A DNA stretch of 64,000 nt from Flavobacteriaceae bacterium S0862 (GCA_023015825.1 JALKAW010000005.1:62001-126000); one strand, 5' to 3'. Numbered from the stretch's first letter, positions 27,866 through 37,891 are shown. Translations and numbers: made by a program. The notes: generated by a model from the letters alone, not told the origin.

Positions 27866-28216
27866 ATGCAAATACAAGTTGTAAAATCAAAAATTCATAG
27901 AGTCAAATGTACAGGTGCCGACCTAAATTATATAGGCAGTATTACTATAGACGAAGACTTAATGGAGGCTGCCAATATTATTCAAGGCGAAAAAGTTCAA
28001 ATTGTAAATAATGACAATGGAGAACGCCTAGAAACATATGTTATTCCTGGACCTAGAAATAGTGGAGAAATAACATTAAATGGTGCTGCTGCTAGAAAAG
28101 TTGCTGTAGGAGATACGCTTATTTTAATAACCTATGCATTTATGAATATTGAAGAAGCCAAAACTTTTAAACCATCCTTGGTGTTTCCTGATGAAAACAC
28201 CAATTTATTAAAATAA
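27866..28216 (+). CDS. panD: Aspartate 1-decarboxylase (pyruvoyl enzyme)
   Basis: The protein has 116 residues. It makes beta-alanine from aspartate. The self-processing site G24-S25 is in NYIGSITID; cleavage would turn S25 into the pyruvoyl cofactor. Other family elements are [12 protein letters not shown], the [14 protein letters not shown] segment (catalytic Tyr nearby) and [19 protein letters not shown]. Full length for the family. It is downstream of panC. Confidence 0.97.
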   Translation: MQIQVVKSKIHRVKCTGADLNYIGSITIDEDLMEAANIIQGEKVQIVNNDNGERLETYVIPGPRNSGEITLNGAAARKVAVGDTLILITYAFMNIEEAKTFKPSLVFPDENTNLLK

Positions 28217-28220
28217 ATCA

Positions 28221-29192
28221 TTGAATAAACAAACAAAGAATGTTATTAAAATAGTACTTCCTTTGATCTTGGGAATAGTATTGGTCTGGTATTCTTTGTC
28301 AAAAATGCCAATATCTGAACTTCTTTCTTATTTCAAAGAAGCAAATTATACATGGATAGGTTTAGGCGTTTTACTCGGTGTATTAAGTCATTTATCACGT
28401 GCCTATCGCTGGAAGTTTATGATTAACCCAATGGGTTATAAATTGCATATTCCAAATAGCTTCATGGCTGTTATGGCAGCATATCTTATTAATTACACCA
28501 TACCAAGAGCAGGAGAAATATCAAGAGCCTCAATAGTTGCCAATTATGAAAATATACCGTTTGAAAAGGGTTTTGGAACTATCGTTGCCGAACGTATTGC
28601 AGATTTAGTAATGATGCTACTAATAATTGCTATAACACTTTTTCTAGAATTTGAATATATCTATAAATTCTTTGCCGAACGGTTTGACCCTAATAAAATA
28701 CTTATAGGAATTAGTGGGTTAATAGCACTTTCTATAGTTTTTGTGTTGTTTATAAGACGAAGTAATTCTAAACTTGCATTAAAAATCAAAGGTTTTGTTG
28801 CAGGATTAATTGAAGGTGTTTTAAGCATTTTTAAAATGAAACAAAAGTGGGCATTTGTAGGACACACATTGTTTATTTGGCTTATGTATGTCCTTATGTT
28901 TTATGTCACAACTTTTGCTTTAGATGAAACTTCAGGAATTCCGTTTGCAGCAATTTTAATTGGCTTTATCTCTGGAAGTTTTAGTATTGCAGCAACTAAC
29001 GGAGGTGTTGGTTCGTATCCAGTAGCCATATTTTTAGCGTTTTCATTTTTTGGAATTGCTGAAGATGCTAGTATGGCGTTTGGGTGGATAATGTGGACAG
29101 CACAAACTTTAATGGTAATTGTTTTAGGAGGTTTATCGTTACTATTTTTGCCTATCTACAATAAAAGCAAGAAAAGAACACTAGCGAGCTAA
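28221..29192 (+). CDS. Flippase-like membrane protein (UPF0104 / lysylphosphatidylglycerol synthase TM-like)
   Basis: This 323-residue polytopic protein has about eight membrane segments (the first at LPLILGIVLVWYSL). The AYLINYTIPRAGEISRASIVAN motif and the FISGSFSIAATNGGVGSYPVAIFL region are typical of the UPF0104/AglD-like domain, also found as the flippase half of MprF. No synthase domain is attached. The start is TTG at 28221: an in-frame stop lies 12 bases upstream and the first membrane helix begins soon after, so no ATG fits. It starts 4 bases after panD and is probably cotranscribed. Confidence 0.85.
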   Translation: MNKQTKNVIKIVLPLILGIVLVWYSLSKMPISELLSYFKEANYTWIGLGVLLGVLSHLSRAYRWKFMINPMGYKLHIPNSFMAVMAAYLINYTIPRAGEISRASIVANYENIPFEKGFGTIVAERIADLVMMLLIIAITLFLEFEYIYKFFAERFDPNKILIGISGLIALSIVFVLFIRRSNSKLALKIKGFVAGLIEGVLSIFKMKQKWAFVGHTLFIWLMYVLMFYVTTFALDETSGIPFAAILIGFISGSFSIAATNGGVGSYPVAIFLAFSFFGIAEDASMAFGWIMWTAQTLMVIVLGGLSLLFLPIYNKSKKRTLAS

Positions 29193-29221
29193 CTTAAAAA
29201 TGCTTCCATTTTTAGCCCTAA

Positions 29222-30409
29222 ATGTTTACCTTGCCATTATTAATCTCAAATCGAATTAAAATGAAAACCAAGCTAACCACGTTCATTGCATTTCTTTGTT
29301 TTAGCGTTTTAAGTTCACAAACGATATATGAAGAGTTTCAATCGGCAAAACTAGGCATCTCAAGAGAATTAAAAATTCAATTACCGAGAAATTACGAAGA
29401 GAATATAGAAAAGTTATATCCTATATTCATAGTGTTTGATGGTGATTACTTATTCGAACCTGTAGCAGGAAATGTTGATTATTACTCTTATTGGGAAGAC
29501 ATGCCTGAAGCAATTGTAGTAGGGATTAATCAAGTTGATTCAAGGAACGAAGACAATCATTACTCCGACCAAACCTATTTTCCATTAGAATCAGGAGCAA
29601 AATTCTTTGAGTTTATTGGTATGGAGCTTATTCCATACATTGAAGATAAGTATAGAACAGCTAATTTCAGAGTAGCAGTTGGACATGGCGAAACAGCCAA
29701 TTTTATAAACTATTTCTTATTTAAGAAAGAACCACTTTTTAATGGCTACATGGCTTTAAGTCCAGACTTAGTAATGAGTATGCTTGATAATTTACCAACG
29801 AGACTTAGCGAATTAGAAAGAAAAATATTTTACTATTTGGCTACTTCAACTAACGATATAAAACCATTGAGAGAAGACGCAAATGTTTTAAACACAAGAT
29901 TATCTGCATTAGAAAACAAGAACATATTTTTTGGTTTTAATGAGTTTGACGGACCAACACATTATTCGTTGCCAGCTCACGCTATACCAAATGCTTTAGA
30001 AAGTATGTTTTTTGTGTTTCAACCTATTAGTAAAAAGGAATATACCGAGCGTATTTTAACTTTAGAAACTTCACCTGTAGCGTATTTGAATGAAAAATAC
30101 GAAATGATAAATGAATTGTTTAATATAGAAAAACAAGTGCTCGTTAACGACTTTAAAGCAATAGCTGCAGCTATCGAAAAAAACAAAACGTATGATGAAT
30201 ACGAAGCCCTTGGTAAACTTGCTAGAAAAGAATATCCAGACACATTATTAGGAAATTATTATTTAGGTCGTTTTTACGAAGAAACTGGCGAACCTAAAAA
30301 AGCTATGCGAACATATAAATCGGCTTATATTTTAGAAGAAATTGGCGGTTATACCAAAGATGAAATGATGGAAAGAGCAGATGCAATAAAAAGAGATTTC
30401 GGATATTAA
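29222..30409 (+). CDS. Secreted esterase-like alpha/beta hydrolase with altered nucleophile
   Basis: The longest frame has 395 codons; the Met at 29261 (MKTKLTTFIAFLCFSVLSSQ) starts a proper signal peptide, giving 382 residues. The fold matches the esterase D / IroE-like family (LYPIFIVFDGDYLF, ELIPYIEDKYRT). The nucleophile elbow reads VGHGETANF, so Gly143 (codon 29687-29689, GGC) occupies the Ser position of the GHSxxG motif. The distal His is kept (FDGPTHYS, H234). The last about 90 residues resemble TPR helices (YYLGRFYEETGEPKKAMRTY). It abuts radA with no spacer. Confidence 0.8.
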   Translation: MFTLPLLISNRIKMKTKLTTFIAFLCFSVLSSQTIYEEFQSAKLGISRELKIQLPRNYEENIEKLYPIFIVFDGDYLFEPVAGNVDYYSYWEDMPEAIVVGINQVDSRNEDNHYSDQTYFPLESGAKFFEFIGMELIPYIEDKYRTANFRVAVGHGETANFINYFLFKKEPLFNGYMALSPDLVMSMLDNLPTRLSELERKIFYYLATSTNDIKPLREDANVLNTRLSALENKNIFFGFNEFDGPTHYSLPAHAIPNALESMFFVFQPISKKEYTERILTLETSPVAYLNEKYEMINELFNIEKQVLVNDFKAIAAAIEKNKTYDEYEALGKLARKEYPDTLLGNYYLGRFYEETGEPKKAMRTYKSAYILEEIGGYTKDEMMERADAIKRDFGY

Positions 30410-31768
30410 ATGGCAAAGGTAAAAACAACATTTTTTTGCCAAAATTGTGGCAATCAGTTTTCAAAATGGCAAGGACAATGTTCTGCGTGTAAAGAGTGGA
30501 ATACCATTGCCGAAGAAGTGATTCAAAAAGCTGAAAAAAGCGATTGGAAGACACCTTCAAATTCATCAAAACGAGTTTCAAAACCCTTGTTGATTAATGA
30601 AATTGATGTATCACAAGAAGCACGTATGCAAACTGGTGATGCAGAATTTAACCGTGTTTTAGGTGGTGGAATTGTTCCAGGTTCTTTAACACTTTTAGGA
30701 GGTGAACCAGGAATTGGGAAAAGTACCTTATTGCTTCAAATAGCTTTAAAATTACCATACAAAACTTTATACGTATCTGGTGAAGAAAGTCAGAAGCAAA
30801 TTAAAATGCGTGCAGAACGTATAAACCCAAATAGTAGTAATTGCTACATATTAACTGAAACTAAAACTCAAAATATCTTTAAGCAAATAGAAGCTTTAGA
30901 ACCAGATATTGTGGTGGTAGATTCCATTCAAACACTTCATAGCGATTATATTGAATCGTCTTCAGGAAGTATTTCTCAAATAAAAGAATGTACTACTGAG
31001 CTTATAAAATTTGCCAAAGAAACTGCGACTCCAGTTGTACTTATAGGCCATATAACAAAGGATGGAAACATTGCTGGTCCGAAAATATTAGAGCACATGG
31101 TCGACACAGTTTTGCAATTTGAAGGTGATAGAAATCATGTATTTAGAATTTTAAGAGCCAATAAAAACCGTTTTGGTTCTACCAATGAGCTTGGTATTTA
31201 TGAAATGCAAGGTTCTGGATTGCGAGAAGTATCAAACCCTTCTGAAATACTTATCTCTAAAAAAGACGAAGAATTATCAGGAAATGCTGTAGCTGCGACT
31301 TTAGAAGGTATGCGACCTCTAATGATAGAAGTCCAAGCTTTAGTTAGTACTGCAGTTTATGGTACGCCGCAGCGCTCTGCAACAGGGTTCAATGCCAAAC
31401 GCCTTAATATGCTATTGGCTGTTTTAGAAAAACGAGCAGGTTTTCGATTAGGTGCTAAAGATGTGTTTTTAAATATTACAGGAGGTATAACAGTTGACGA
31501 CCCAGCGATTGACTTAGCTGTTGTTGCTGCTATTTTGTCTTCTAATGAAGACGAAGCACTTCAAAAAGACTTTTGCTTTGCGGCTGAGGTTGGACTATCT
31601 GGTGAAATTCGCCCTGTACAGCGTGTTCAGCAACGTATTTTAGAGGCTGAAAAACTAGGTTTCTCTACCATTTTTGTTTCTAAATACAATAAGATTTCAT
31701 TAAAAAACACAGCTATTAAAATTCAACTTATTTCTAAGATTGAAGATTTGGTAGATTTTATAGTATAA
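30410..31768 (+). CDS. radA: DNA repair protein RadA
   Basis: The protein has 452 residues. An N-terminal C4 zinc finger (C10, C13, C24, C27: FCQNCGNQF, GQCSACKEW) precedes a RecA-like core with P-loop GGEPGIGKS (residues 97-105), the RadA-specific KNRFG motif (RANKNRFGSTNELG), and a C-terminal Lon-like domain (GAKDVFLNITGGITVDDPA). The protein is a branch-migration helicase acting with RecA in recombination. The ATG follows the esterase stop directly (TAAATG). Confidence 0.97.
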   Translation: MAKVKTTFFCQNCGNQFSKWQGQCSACKEWNTIAEEVIQKAEKSDWKTPSNSSKRVSKPLLINEIDVSQEARMQTGDAEFNRVLGGGIVPGSLTLLGGEPGIGKSTLLLQIALKLPYKTLYVSGEESQKQIKMRAERINPNSSNCYILTETKTQNIFKQIEALEPDIVVVDSIQTLHSDYIESSSGSISQIKECTTELIKFAKETATPVVLIGHITKDGNIAGPKILEHMVDTVLQFEGDRNHVFRILRANKNRFGSTNELGIYEMQGSGLREVSNPSEILISKKDEELSGNAVAATLEGMRPLMIEVQALVSTAVYGTPQRSATGFNAKRLNMLLAVLEKRAGFRLGAKDVFLNITGGITVDDPAIDLAVVAAILSSNEDEALQKDFCFAAEVGLSGEIRPVQRVQQRILEAEKLGFSTIFVSKYNKISLKNTAIKIQLISKIEDLVDFIV

Positions 31769-31839
31769 AATACACCTTTTCAATACTTCTATTTTACCAA
31801 AATTCCTTAATTTCGCAGCTCGAAATCAAATAGGACAGA

Positions 31840-34800
31840 ATGAGTACTAAATTTCCTGAATATAAAGGACTTGACTTACCAAAAGTAGCCGAAGAAATTC
31901 TAAACTATTGGGAAGAAAATAATGTGTTTGAAAAAAGTGTGTCTACACGCGAAGGAAATAAACCTTATGTGTTTTTTGAAGGACCACCTTCTGCCAATGG
32001 ACTTCCAGGAGTACATCACGTTTTAGCTCGTGCTATTAAAGATATTTTTCCTCGATACAAAACCATGAAAGGTTATCAAGTTAAACGTAAAGCTGGTTGG
32101 GATACTCATGGCTTACCTATTGAACTTGGTGTTGAAAAAGAACTAGGGATTACAAAAGAAGATATTGGGAAAACCATTTCTGTTGAAGATTATAATGCAG
32201 CTTGCCGAAAAGCCGTTATGCGTTATACTGATGTTTGGAATGACCTAACTCAAAAAATGGGTTATTGGGTCGATATGGATGATCCTTATGTGACCTACGA
32301 ACCTAAATACATGGAGTCTGTTTGGTGGTTGTTAAAGCAGATTTACAACAAAAACTTACTTTACAAAGGCTACACCATTCAACCGTATTCGCCTAAAGCA
32401 GGAACTGGGTTAAGCTCACATGAATTGAACCAACCTGGAACCTATCAAGATGTTACTGACACAACGGTTGTTGCTCAGTTTAAAGCAAATGAGGACTCTT
32501 TACCTGATTTCCTAAAAAATGAAGGGGATATTTATTTCTTGGCTTGGACAACTACGCCTTGGACATTGCCAAGTAATACAGCCTTAACTGTTGGGCCTAA
32601 AATTGAGTATGTATTGGTTGAAACATACAACCAATACACATTCCAACCAATAAATGTGATTTTAGCTAAAAAACTAGTTAACTATCAATTTTCAGGAAAG
32701 TTCAGTCAAGTTGAAGAAAAAACAGAATTATTAAATTATAAATCTGGAGATAAGAAGATTCCTTTTTACGTAGTAAAAGAATTTAAAGGAAAAGACTTAG
32801 TAGAAATTACTTACGAACAACTTCTACCTTTTGTATTGCCAAATGATAATCCTGAAAATGCCTTTAGAGTTATAGCTGGAGATTTCGTAACAACTGAAGA
32901 TGGTACAGGAATCGTCCATACAGCACCAACTTTTGGAGCAGATGATGCTTTAGTTGCAAAGCAAGCAACACCAGAAGTGCCACCAATGCTAGTAAAAGAC
33001 GAGAATGATAATTTGGTACCACTTGTAGACTTACAAGGTAAATTTAGACCAGAATTAGGTGAGTTTGCTGGGAAGTATGTAAAAAACGAATATTACAACG
33101 ATGGTGAAGCTCCAGAACGTTCGGTTGACGTTGAGCTTGCTATTAAATTAAAAGAAGAAAACAAAGCCTTTAAGGTTGAAAAATATAAGCACAGTTATCC
33201 AAATTGTTGGAGAACTGATAAGCCAATTTTATATTACCCATTAGATTCTTGGTTCATTAAAGTGACAGACATTAAAGACAGAATGTTTGAGCTTAATGAA
33301 ACGATTAACTGGAAGCCAAAATCTACTGGAACAGGACGTTTTGGAAACTGGTTGGCTAATGCTAATGATTGGAACTTATCGCGATCACGTTATTGGGGAA
33401 TTCCTTTACCAATTTGGAGAACCGAAGATGGTAAAGAAGCACTTTGTATAGGTTCGGTTGAAGAATTAAAAGCTGAAATGCAAAAGGCTGTTGAAGCTGG
33501 TGTTTTAGCAAAAGATATTTTTGAAGATTTTGAAGTTCGTAACAACTCAGACGAGAATTACGCTAAGATTGATTTACACAAAAACATTGTTGATGAAATT
33601 GTATTAGTATCACCTTCAGGTCAACCAATGAAGCGTGAAAGTGATTTGATTGATGTATGGTTTGATTCTGGCTCTATGCCTTATGCACAATGGCATTATC
33701 CATTCGAGAATAAAGAAAAGATTGACCAAAATAAATCATTCCCAGCCGATTTTATTGCTGAAGGTGTCGACCAGACACGTGGATGGTTCTATACACTTCA
33801 TGCTATTGCAACTATGGTGTTTGATTCGGTTGCATATAAAAATGTTGTTTCTAATGGATTAGTGTTGGACAAGAACGGACAAAAAATGTCTAAACGTCTT
33901 GGAAATGCGGTTGACCCTTTTACAACATTATCAACTTATGGAGCAGATGCCACACGTTGGTATATGATTGCTAATGCAAATCCTTGGGATAATTTAAAGT
34001 TCGATTTAGAAGGCATTGAAGAAGTAAAGCGCAAATTCTTCGGAACACTTTATAACACCTATTCTTTCTTTACATTATATACAAATCTGGATAACTTTAG
34101 TTATTCTGAAGCAGATATTCCATTAAATGAAAGACCAGAAATAGACCGTTGGATTTTATCAGAATTACATACTTTAATCCAAAAAGTTGATGATTACTAT
34201 GCTGAATATGAGCCAACAAAAGCAGCAAGAGCAATTTCAGATTTCACCCAAGATTACTTAAGTAACTGGTTTGTAAGGTTAAGTAGAAGACGTTTTTGGA
34301 AAGGAGACTATCAAGCAGATAAGATTTCGGCTTATCAAACATTGTATACTTGTATGGTAACCATTGCTAAGTTAGGAGCACCAATTGCACCTTTCTTTAT
34401 GGATAAGTTGTATCTAGATTTAAATTCAGTAACCCAAAAAGAGACTTTTGAAAGTGTACACTTATCTGAGTTCCCAAAATTTGATGAATCTTTTGTCGAT
34501 AAGTCATTAGAACGTAAAATGGAAGCAGCTCAAACAATATCATCATTAGTTTTATCGTTACGAGCTAAAGAAAAGATTAAAGTACGTCAGCCGCTCCAAA
34601 AGATTATGGTTCCTATTAGCAGTGAAACTCAAAAACAGGAAATTTTAGCAGTTGCCGATCTAATAAAATCTGAAGTGAATGTAAAAGAAGTTGAAGTTTT
34701 AGAAGATGCTTCAGACATTCTAGTAAAGCAAATTAAACCTAACTTTAAAGTGCTTGGACCACGTTTTGGAAAAGACATGAAAGCAGTGGCACAATCGGTT

Positions 34801-35244
34801 AATAACTTTACAGCAGACGATATTAAAAATATCGAGCAAAACGGTATTTTTGACGTTGAAATTAATGGAAAAAGTATTACATTAGAAAAGTCTGATGTTG
34901 AGATAACATCGCAAGATATTGAAGGTTGGCTTGTAGCAAGTCAAGGAGCATTAACAGTGGCTTTAGATGTAACCTTAACAGACGATTTAAAGAAAGAAGG
35001 TATTGCAAGAGAATTGGTAAACCGAATTCAAAATTTACGTAAGGATTCTGGTTTTGAATTGACAGATAGAATTGCAGTACAAATTCAAAAAGATGAACAA
35101 ATTATTAACGCAATAAATAAAAACTTAGAGTATATAAAAACCGAGACATTAACAGATGAATTGGAAATTTTAGACGACTTAAATAATGGTATAGATATTG
35201 CTTTCGATGATGTAAATACCAAATTATTTATTCAAAAAATTTAG
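31840..35244 (+). CDS. ileS: Isoleucyl-tRNA synthetase, long type
   Basis: This class I synthetase of 1134 residues is longer than the E. coli enzyme (938) and resembles the eukaryote-like type. The HIGH-equivalent is in GPPSANGLPGVHHVLARA (around residues 57-61), and the KMSKR loop is at 682-686 (GQKMSKRLGN). The editing domain (WTTTPWTLPSNTALTVG), anticodon-binding domain and C-terminal extension follow. The long type is often associated with mupirocin tolerance, which is family knowledge rather than seen here. A -7-like TAATTTCG at 31808-31815 precedes it. The DksA-like gene follows after 4 bases. Confidence 0.97.
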   Translation: MSTKFPEYKGLDLPKVAEEILNYWEENNVFEKSVSTREGNKPYVFFEGPPSANGLPGVHHVLARAIKDIFPRYKTMKGYQVKRKAGWDTHGLPIELGVEKELGITKEDIGKTISVEDYNAACRKAVMRYTDVWNDLTQKMGYWVDMDDPYVTYEPKYMESVWWLLKQIYNKNLLYKGYTIQPYSPKAGTGLSSHELNQPGTYQDVTDTTVVAQFKANEDSLPDFLKNEGDIYFLAWTTTPWTLPSNTALTVGPKIEYVLVETYNQYTFQPINVILAKKLVNYQFSGKFSQVEEKTELLNYKSGDKKIPFYVVKEFKGKDLVEITYEQLLPFVLPNDNPENAFRVIAGDFVTTEDGTGIVHTAPTFGADDALVAKQATPEVPPMLVKDENDNLVPLVDLQGKFRPELGEFAGKYVKNEYYNDGEAPERSVDVELAIKLKEENKAFKVEKYKHSYPNCWRTDKPILYYPLDSWFIKVTDIKDRMFELNETINWKPKSTGTGRFGNWLANANDWNLSRSRYWGIPLPIWRTEDGKEALCIGSVEELKAEMQKAVEAGVLAKDIFEDFEVRNNSDENYAKIDLHKNIVDEIVLVSPSGQPMKRESDLIDVWFDSGSMPYAQWHYPFENKEKIDQNKSFPADFIAEGVDQTRGWFYTLHAIATMVFDSVAYKNVVSNGLVLDKNGQKMSKRLGNAVDPFTTLSTYGADATRWYMIANANPWDNLKFDLEGIEEVKRKFFGTLYNTYSFFTLYTNLDNFSYSEADIPLNERPEIDRWILSELHTLIQKVDDYYAEYEPTKAARAISDFTQDYLSNWFVRLSRRRFWKGDYQADKISAYQTLYTCMVTIAKLGAPIAPFFMDKLYLDLNSVTQKETFESVHLSEFPKFDESFVDKSLERKMEAAQTISSLVLSLRAKEKIKVRQPLQKIMVPISSETQKQEILAVADLIKSEVNVKEVEVLEDASDILVKQIKPNFKVLGPRFGKDMKAVAQSVNNFTADDIKNIEQNGIFDVEINGKSITLEKSDVEITSQDIEGWLVASQGALTVALDVTLTDDLKKEGIARELVNRIQNLRKDSGFELTDRIAVQIQKDEQIINAINKNLEYIKTETLTDELEILDDLNNGIDIAFDDVNTKLFIQKI

Positions 35245-35248
35245 AACT

Positions 35249-35632
35249 ATGGCAGCAGGAAATACAGTAAGATATTCTGACAAAGATTTAGCAGAATTCA
35301 AAAAATTGATTCAAGAAAAAATAAGCAAAGCGCAGCACGATTTAGAGTTGATTAAAAGTGCTTATATGAACGATCACAATAATGGTACAGAAGATACCGC
35401 ACCAACCTTTAAAGCGTTTGATGAAGGAAGTGCTGTAATGAGTAAAGAGTCTAACTCAGCTTTAGCAATTAGGCAAGAAAAATTTATTCGTGACTTAAAA
35501 AACGCTTTAATTAGAATCGAAAATAAAACTTATGGCGTTTGCCGTGTCACTGGAAAACTCATCAATAAAAAACGTTTAGAATTAGTGCCTCATGCAACAT
35601 TGAGCATTGAAGCTAAAAACATGCAAAAATAA
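35249..35632 (+). CDS. DksA/TraR-family protein with degenerate zinc finger
   Basis: This 127-residue protein has an N-terminal coiled-coil region and a C-terminal DksA/TraR finger scaffold (ENKTYGVCRVTGKLINKKRL, ELVPHATLSIEAK). Only the first of four expected Cys remains (C98); the others are T101, S119 and A122, so it probably does not bind zinc. DksA relatives enter the RNA polymerase secondary channel and tune initiation; whether this one does is inferred. It is cotranscribed with ileS (4-base gap) and ends at a terminator hairpin. Confidence 0.88.
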   Translation: MAAGNTVRYSDKDLAEFKKLIQEKISKAQHDLELIKSAYMNDHNNGTEDTAPTFKAFDEGSAVMSKESNSALAIRQEKFIRDLKNALIRIENKTYGVCRVTGKLINKKRLELVPHATLSIEAKNMQK

Positions 35633-35652
35633 AATACACTTATACTTATCTT

Positions 35653-35682
35653 AAAAACGTCTCTCATTAGAGGCGTTTTTTT
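35653..35682 (+). terminator. Rho-independent terminator after ileS operon
   Basis: A 12-bp stem with one G-T wobble, AAAAACGTCTCT (35653-35664) and AGAGGCGTTTTT (35669-35680), encloses the loop CATT and is followed by more T. It lies about 20 bases after the DksA-like stop. Confidence 0.88.
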
Positions 35683-35713
35683 ATATTTACCATTTACAAA
35701 CCGGGAGTTTAAA

Positions 35714-36367
35714 ATGTCTTTAAAAAAAGCCTCATTCATAATTATTATTATTTTGCTAATAGACCAAATATCTAAGGTTTATATCAAAACAAATTTTGAA
35801 CTAGGAGAAGAAATTAAGATTTTTAATTGGTTTCGCATTTTGTTTATTGAAAACGATGGCATGGCTTGGGGAGCAAAACTTAGTGACTTCACTTCTTTGA
35901 TTACAGATAGAACAGCCAAAGTAATTCTAACATGTTTTAGGTTATTTGCCATTGTTGGGATTGGTTACTGGCTTATTAACTCAATTAAAAATAAAGGTTC
36001 TAGGGTGTTAATAGTTGCTATTTCGCTCATATTTGCAGGTGCTTTAGGAAATATTATAGATTCGGTTTTTTATGGTATTATTTTTAATGATAGTTATGGA
36101 CAAATAGCTACCGCTTTTTCCGAAGGAGGAGGCTATGATAGTTTATTACACGGAAAAGTTGTAGATATGCTTCATTTCCCACTGTGGAAGGGTTATTTGC
36201 CAGATTGGATTCCTGTTTACGGAGGTAATTATTTTACATTTTTTAATCCTGTTTTTAATATTGCAGATATGGCAATAAGTACAGGTGTTGGAATATTGAT
36301 TGTTTTTAATAGGAAAGCGTTTCCAAAGGAAAAGGTTGTTAAAACCAATATACTTGCTGAGGAGTGA
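35714..36367 (+). CDS. lspA: Lipoprotein signal peptidase (signal peptidase II)
   Basis: The protein has 217 residues. It cleaves prolipoprotein signal peptides in the inner membrane. The two catalytic aspartates are D116 (GALGNIIDSVFYG) and D185 (FNPVFNIADMAISTG). It has four membrane segments. It is longer than E. coli LspA (164) because of an insertion at about 122-172 between the catalytic motifs, seen in other Bacteroidota. The window encodes several lipoproteins that depend on this step. The 3' end overlaps the convergent folate cyclo-ligase gene by 29 bases. Confidence 0.95.
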   Translation: MSLKKASFIIIIILLIDQISKVYIKTNFELGEEIKIFNWFRILFIENDGMAWGAKLSDFTSLITDRTAKVILTCFRLFAIVGIGYWLINSIKNKGSRVLIVAISLIFAGALGNIIDSVFYGIIFNDSYGQIATAFSEGGGYDSLLHGKVVDMLHFPLWKGYLPDWIPVYGGNYFTFFNPVFNIADMAISTGVGILIVFNRKAFPKEKVVKTNILAEE

Positions 36368-36902
36368 CACAATAATTAAGAGGAATATCACCTTTGTAAA
36401 CATCATCAATATCTTTTTCAACTTCAAATAATGACAACCCAATTTTTACGGTCTCAGGATTACAATCACCTAAAAAATTATCATAGTAACCTGCACCATA
36501 GCCAACACGATGACCTTGTTTATCAAAGCATAATAAAGGTATAAAGACTATCTCAATTTTAGAATTTTCAATTGAAATACCATCTATAGGTTCAGGAATC
36601 CCCCAGTTATTTGATTTTATAGTAGTGCTATCTGTTAGTAAGTAATTTTCAAGATTTATAGTCTTAAAATTACATTTTGAAACGACCGTATGTTTATCTT
36701 TTCCAGCAAGAATGTTTAGTATATAATCTGTGTTTATTTCTTTATGTTCGACAATTGTTAAAAAGACATGGTAGAAGGATTTACCCCAAATATCCATAGT
36801 CAATAATCTATTAGCAATAGCTAAACTTTTTTCATCAATGTCTTTAAAAGACAAATTGTTTCTTAATGCTTTATATTTTTTTCTTAACTCTTTTTTTGTC
36901 AT
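36339..36902 (-). CDS. 5-formyltetrahydrofolate cyclo-ligase
   Basis: The protein has 187 residues. It converts 5-formyl-THF to 5,10-methenyl-THF with ATP. Diagnostic C-terminal motifs are IPLLCFDKQGHRVGYGAGYYDNFL, and the basic N-terminus [17 protein letters not shown] is usual. Full family length. Its start overlaps the end of the aspartoacylase-like gene by 4 bases (ATGA type), so it is the last gene of the rimK operon. Its 3' end overlaps lspA tail to tail. Confidence 0.95.
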   Translation of the reverse strand: MTKKELRKKYKALRNNLSFKDIDEKSLAIANRLLTMDIWGKSFYHVFLTIVEHKEINTDYILNILAGKDKHTVVSKCNFKTINLENYLLTDSTTIKSNNWGIPEPIDGISIENSKIEIVFIPLLCFDKQGHRVGYGAGYYDNFLGDCNPETVKIGLSLFEVEKDIDDVYKGDIPLNYCVTPQQVYWF

Positions 36903-37891
36903 TCTTCTAGTTTTGTAGAAATATGAAAAATAGCGTCGCCCTGGTATACCAAAGGTGATTCGTTTAAATTAAAAATATAGCCACTATTAGGCGCTTTTAC
37001 GAAATGATTAAAACTCCCATAAGGGTCTGTAATGTGACCAATGACATCGTCTTTATTAACCTTAGCATTGATAGCAATTGAAGCTTTGAACATCCCAGAA
37101 TATTTAGCTCTAATCCATTTGCTTTCTGAGATGTAAATACATGCTTTTTTTGGTTTAGATACTTTAAATTTGCTGCTTAACATTTCTAGGTGGTGTAATA
37201 CACGTTTAGCGCCATTAACACCTGTATTTGTAATAGTTGGATGTATGTTAAAAGACTTTCCGCCTTCAAAAAGGAGCATGGGAATGCCTAGTTTGTAGCT
37301 CGTATTTCTAAACGATTTATTGAGGTTTTTAGAATAATAAACAAAAGGAGCCCCAAATACTTCGGCTAATTCATCGAGTACGATTTCTCCTTTTTTAATT
37401 CGTATTTGTGCAGAATTAAATCTGTCTGCGCCTCCAGTGTGAAAATCCATAATTAGGTCAGCATGGGGTACAATTTCTGTAATTAATTTATGGGCAACCC
37501 TACTCGCTAAAGAGCCAGATTTGCCTCCTGGAAAAACGCGGTTTAAATCACGCCCATCAGGAAACTCTCTGTCCATGTGTATAAACCCAAATACGTTAAT
37601 TACTGGAATACAAATAATAGTCCCTCTTTTGGGCTTATTAATACCTTTTGCAATAATCTGCCTAACAATTTCAACACCATTTATTTCATCACCATGGATT
37701 CCTGCAGTCATTAAAACGGTAGGACCAGGTTTTTTTGAGCGTTCAATAATAACAGGAACGTCTATTTTATTTTGTGTATGTAATTTGGCAACATTAAAAT
37801 ACACTGTGGCACTTTCACCTAGCGCCACTTTTTGCCCTAAAATATCTAAAACTTCTTTTTCGCTCATTCTCTTATTTTCTGTTACGTTCAA
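36899..37891 (-). CDS. Succinylglutamate desuccinylase/aspartoacylase family zinc hydrolase
   Basis: The longest frame has 330 codons; the Met at 37867 ([14 protein letters not shown]) lies 4 bases after the rimK stop and is the likely start (322 residues). Zinc ligands of the M14-like AstE/AspA family are visible: [13 protein letters not shown] (H58, E61 from that start) and [12 protein letters not shown] (H143), with RDLNRVFPG between. Such enzymes remove acyl or amino-acid groups from amides. Next to RimK it may act on glutamylated products, which is inference. It is translationally coupled to the folate gene. Confidence 0.9.
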   Translation of the reverse strand: MNVTENKRMSEKEVLDILGQKVALGESATVYFNVAKLHTQNKIDVPVIIERSKKPGPTVLMTAGIHGDEINGVEIVRQIIAKGINKPKRGTIICIPVINVFGFIHMDREFPDGRDLNRVFPGGKSGSLASRVAHKLITEIVPHADLIMDFHTGGADRFNSAQIRIKKGEIVLDELAEVFGAPFVYYSKNLNKSFRNTSYKLGIPMLLFEGGKSFNIHPTITNTGVNGAKRVLHHLEMLSSKFKVSKPKKACIYISESKWIRAKYSGMFKASIAINAKVNKDDVIGHITDPYGSFNHFVKAPNSGYIFNLNESPLVYQGDAIFHISTKLEE

